Positions 4,388 through 6,935 of a stretch of 6,935 nucleotides of DNA are shown here, one piece after another (the stretch's first letter is position 1; each line of letters opens with the position of its first letter). Source of the stretch: JAPOKJ01 sp043767985 (GTDB taxonomy: Bacteria > Pseudomonadota > Gammaproteobacteria > Burkholderiales > Burkholderiaceae_E). The notes under the pieces were generated by a model. It was not told the origin of the DNA. It did no database searches and worked only from the letters and a program-made list of their open reading frames with translations. The stretch is from NCBI GenBank assembly GCA_043767985.1, contig JAYVKZ010000476.1, forward strand, positions 1 to 6,935, read 5' to 3'. Position numbers and translations under genes: made by a program.

Positions 4388-6935
4388 GCCCTATGCAACT
4401 GGCGTCTGCATTTAGTGCTGCGATGGTCACTATCTTGACGGGGGTGGTGTGGTGGAATGCCCTCGCCCTGAACAAGAATGATGCTCACCGGAGACGCGCG
4501 GAGGCAGACGCCCTAAGGTTCGCTGACCTCGTGAACTCTTCAAGTGACGCGATTGTCGGGATGGATATTGGAGGCGCGATCACCAGTTGGAACCGCGCAG
4601 CCGAAGAAATCTTCGGATTTAAGGCGGTGCAAATCGAAGGGCAACCTATCACGAGGCTTATTCCGGTGCCGTTGCAGGCCGAGGCTGCAGCAATTCTTGC
4701 TCGGGCCGCACGCGGGGAAAGTGTGCAAAATTTCGAGACCGTGCGTCTTCACAAGAACGGAAGCCTGGTCGATGTCTCGCTGACGTTCTCGCCTATTAAG
4801 GACCCTCAGGGCAGAATTGTGGGCGCCTCGCAGACGACGCGCGACATTGGCGAGCGCAAGGCATTTGAGTTACAACTACTATATAGCGAGCAGCTCCACC
4901 GCATTGCATTCGACCAGTCTCCGGCGGGTTTAACGTACTTAAGCCTCAACGGGCGCTTCCTCAAAGTCAACCACCAGTTTTCTGAAATTACTGGCTATAG
5001 CCCCGACGAGCTTTTACGGATGAGCGTTTCTGACATCACCCATCCCGACGATTTGATCCGCAACCAGGAGCTTCTTTTCCCCTTTTTACGGGGTGAGGCA
5101 GAAACCTATGAAAACGACAAGCGCTACCTTCGCAAGGATGGGAGTAGTCGTTGGGTTTCTGTGACTGCCCGGATGGTGCTCGACCAGAACGGTAAAGCGC
5201 AGCACGCCGTAGGAGTCATCCAAGATATTCACGAACGAATTACCTCGGACATTGAGTTGCGCGCTAAGGAGGAGCGCTATCGTGCACTGGTTGAGGCCAG
5301 TGCAACCGTAGTTTGGCAGACCACTCCCGACGGCTCCGTGGCTTTTGCAGGTGACCGTTGGAACGAGATCACGGGTCAGAGCGATGAAGAAAAGAAAGGC
5401 TGGGGCTGGCTCGACACCATTCACCCGGAAGACCGCGCGACGACCATCGCACTTTGGAAGCAATCGCTCGAGACTTGCACTCTGCACGAGAATCAGTTTC
5501 GTGTGCTTACCCGGGCCGGTGTCTATCGTTGGTTCTCCGTTCGTGCCGTGCCAATTGTTAATGCTGACGGCAGCGCTCGCGAATGGATTGGTGCGAACAC
5601 CGATATTCACGATGAGAAGATCGCTTCTGAAGCTCTTGTGCGGCTGGCGAGCCTAGTCGAGTCCACGGACGACGCCCTTTTCGGGCAAGATCTGAAGGGC
5701 ATCATCACCAGTTGGAATCGTGGCGCAGAAGTAATCTTTGGCTATCGCGCCGATGAGGTGGTCGGTACCTCGACGATGCGCCTTGTCGCCACGCCTGCAC
5801 AGGCTATTGAACGGGAGATTCAGCGCAAGGTCAAGGCTGGTGAGCATGTTGGAAGCGTTGAATCCATATGCGTTGCTAAGGACGGTAGCCACTTTCCCGC
5901 CTCGATGACTATTTCACCGCTTATCGACAGTGAGGGCAACGTCGTGGGTGCCTCGAAAGTATTGCGTGATGTGACTGAGCTCAAGCAAGCTGAGGACGCG
6001 CTGCGTGAAAGTGAGTGGCGCCTAAGCGGTATCTTGCGGCAATCACCCGCAGGCATTATTCAAACCGACGCCGCCGGGCGAATGACGCTTGTGAATCGAC
6101 GTTGGTGCGACATGCTTGGCTATTCCGAGGACGAATTGCTGGGAAAAAATATTATCGAGGTTACCCATGGCGCGAGCATTGCAGCGACCCAGGAAGCGTT
6201 GCAGCGTCTCAGTGCGGGAGGCGACGATGTCCAACTCGAAAAGCTCTACATGCGTAAGGACGGTGAGGTACTCACTGCTCGGAGTAATGTGGCCGCTCTG
6301 CGCTCCCGACAGGGCGATTTCTCTGGACTAGTGGCCGTGATTATGGATATTTCGGAGCGAAAAAAATTCGAGCTCGAATTGCAAATGGCGAAAAGCGAGG
6401 CCGAAAGAGCAAACCTTGCGAAATCAGATTTTTTGTCAAACATGAGTCATGAATTGCGCTCACCGCTGAATGCGATTCTCGGTTTTGCGCAGCTCATTGA
6501 AGCCAGTTCGCCACCTCCAAGCAATGCGCAAAAGCGTGCCGTCGAGCAAATACTCAAAGCGGGGTGGTTTCTACTGGAAATGATCAACGACATCCTAGAT
6601 TTGGCGCAGATTGAGGCCGGCAAGTTTCCCATCAGTATGGAACCTGTGTCCCTCGCTGAGCTCATAGACGAATGTAAAGACATGGTGGAACCGCAAGCCC
6701 AAGGTCGGCATATTCAGCTAACATTTACCAGGCCCACTGTAGCGATCTATGTGGTCGCAGATCGCACCCGCTTGAGGCAGGTCATCAACAACCTGCTGAG
6801 CAATGCGATCAAATATAACAAAGTGGGTGGAACCGTCCATATTGATTGCCGGAATAGCGCCCTGGGCCGGGTTCGCCTTTCCGTGAAGGATAGTGGATAC
6901 GGACTGACGCGGGACGAACTTGCTCAACTGTTTCA
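4282..6935 (+). CDS. PAS-domain sensor histidine kinase, main part (C-terminus beyond window)
   Basis: This frame is open from 4192 through the right edge. It continues the membrane domain with LLPVAILVPTLLGWIVL and a second helix ending GVVWWNALALN (to about 4473). A run of PAS/PAC units follows: PAS1 about 4516-4866, PAS2 4891-5244, PAS3 5263-5625 (PAS_3 type, with WNEITGQ and GVYRWFSVRA), PAS4 5641-5985 and PAS5 6004-6363. HisKA follows at about 6397-6633, with H-box SHELRSPLNAILGFAQ; the phosphorylated His is codon 6448-6450. HATPase_c begins at about 6742 with N-box RLRQVINNLLSNAIKYN (key Asn at 6802) and G1-box DSGYG (6889-6903), then the window ends. The protein should autophosphorylate in response to an unknown signal and pass phosphate to a response regulator; a receiver domain could lie beyond the edge. 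No ligand-specific residues such as an obvious haem or flavin site were recognised. If the frameshift is real, the kinase would need an internal start; ATG 4393 is available but has no good Shine-Dalgarno. Confidence 0.88.
4516..6363 (+). repeat. Five-PAS array with a 1125-nt period (PAS1-PAS2 resembles PAS4-PAS5)
   Basis: Matching anchors recur exactly 1125 nt (375 codons) apart: ITSWNR at 4579 and 5704 (14 identical bases, ATCACCAGTTGGAA), VGAS at 4819 and 5944, QSPAG at 4915 and 6040, and GYS at 4993 and 6118. After that the register shifts by one codon (RKDG at 5131 and 6253). PAS3 has no counterpart in the second unit, where HisKA follows instead. Confidence 0.6.

Noticed and set aside
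1..6935. tRNA genes, CRISPR arrays, insertion sequences with inverted repeats, attachment sites.
   Set aside because: None seen on reading both strands; the only repeats of note are within the PAS array and the membrane motif.

Overview
The window looks like chromosomal DNA from a betaproteobacterium, most likely order Burkholderiales. This is inferred from the style of the periplasmic parvulin, TadA and the short-chain dehydrogenase. No rRNA or other taxonomic marker is present, so the placement is tentative.

Layout: (1) Positions 2-451 (+) hold the C-terminal 149 codons of a PpiC-type peptidyl-prolyl isomerase. (2) Positions 480-1043 (-) hold a complete tadA, the tRNA adenosine deaminase, convergent with ppiC. 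(3) Positions 1195-1983 (+) hold an SDR-fold protein with an intact nucleotide-binding motif but with all four residues of the classical Asn-Ser-Tyr-Lys catalytic tetrad replaced. (4) Positions 2000-2875 (-) hold a probable selenoprotein of the glycine/sarcosine/betaine/proline reductase selenoprotein-B (GrdB/PrdB) type. It appears as two abutting ORFs, but a single in-frame UGA joins them at a U-P-V-C motif, and a well-paired hairpin that fits a bacterial SECIS lies directly downstream of that UGA. (5) Positions 2876-3601 have no intact gene. Part of this stretch, about 3323-3543 (-), holds decayed pieces of a LigD polymerase domain spread over all three frames. (6) Positions 3602 to the window end (+) hold a large membrane sensor histidine kinase: eight predicted membrane segments, five PAS domains, HisKA and the start of HATPase_c. 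It begins at a TTG with an excellent Shine-Dalgarno and is interrupted by a frameshift near 4280. The PAS array has an internal 1125-nt period.

The genes do not form one pathway. Gene pairs are arranged tail to tail (ppiC/tadA, SDR/selenoprotein) or head to head (tadA/SDR, selenoprotein/kinase), so each is probably its own transcription unit. The most notable items are the selenoprotein split by UGA, the tetrad-less SDR, the ligD remnant, and the frameshift and periodic PAS array of the kinase.
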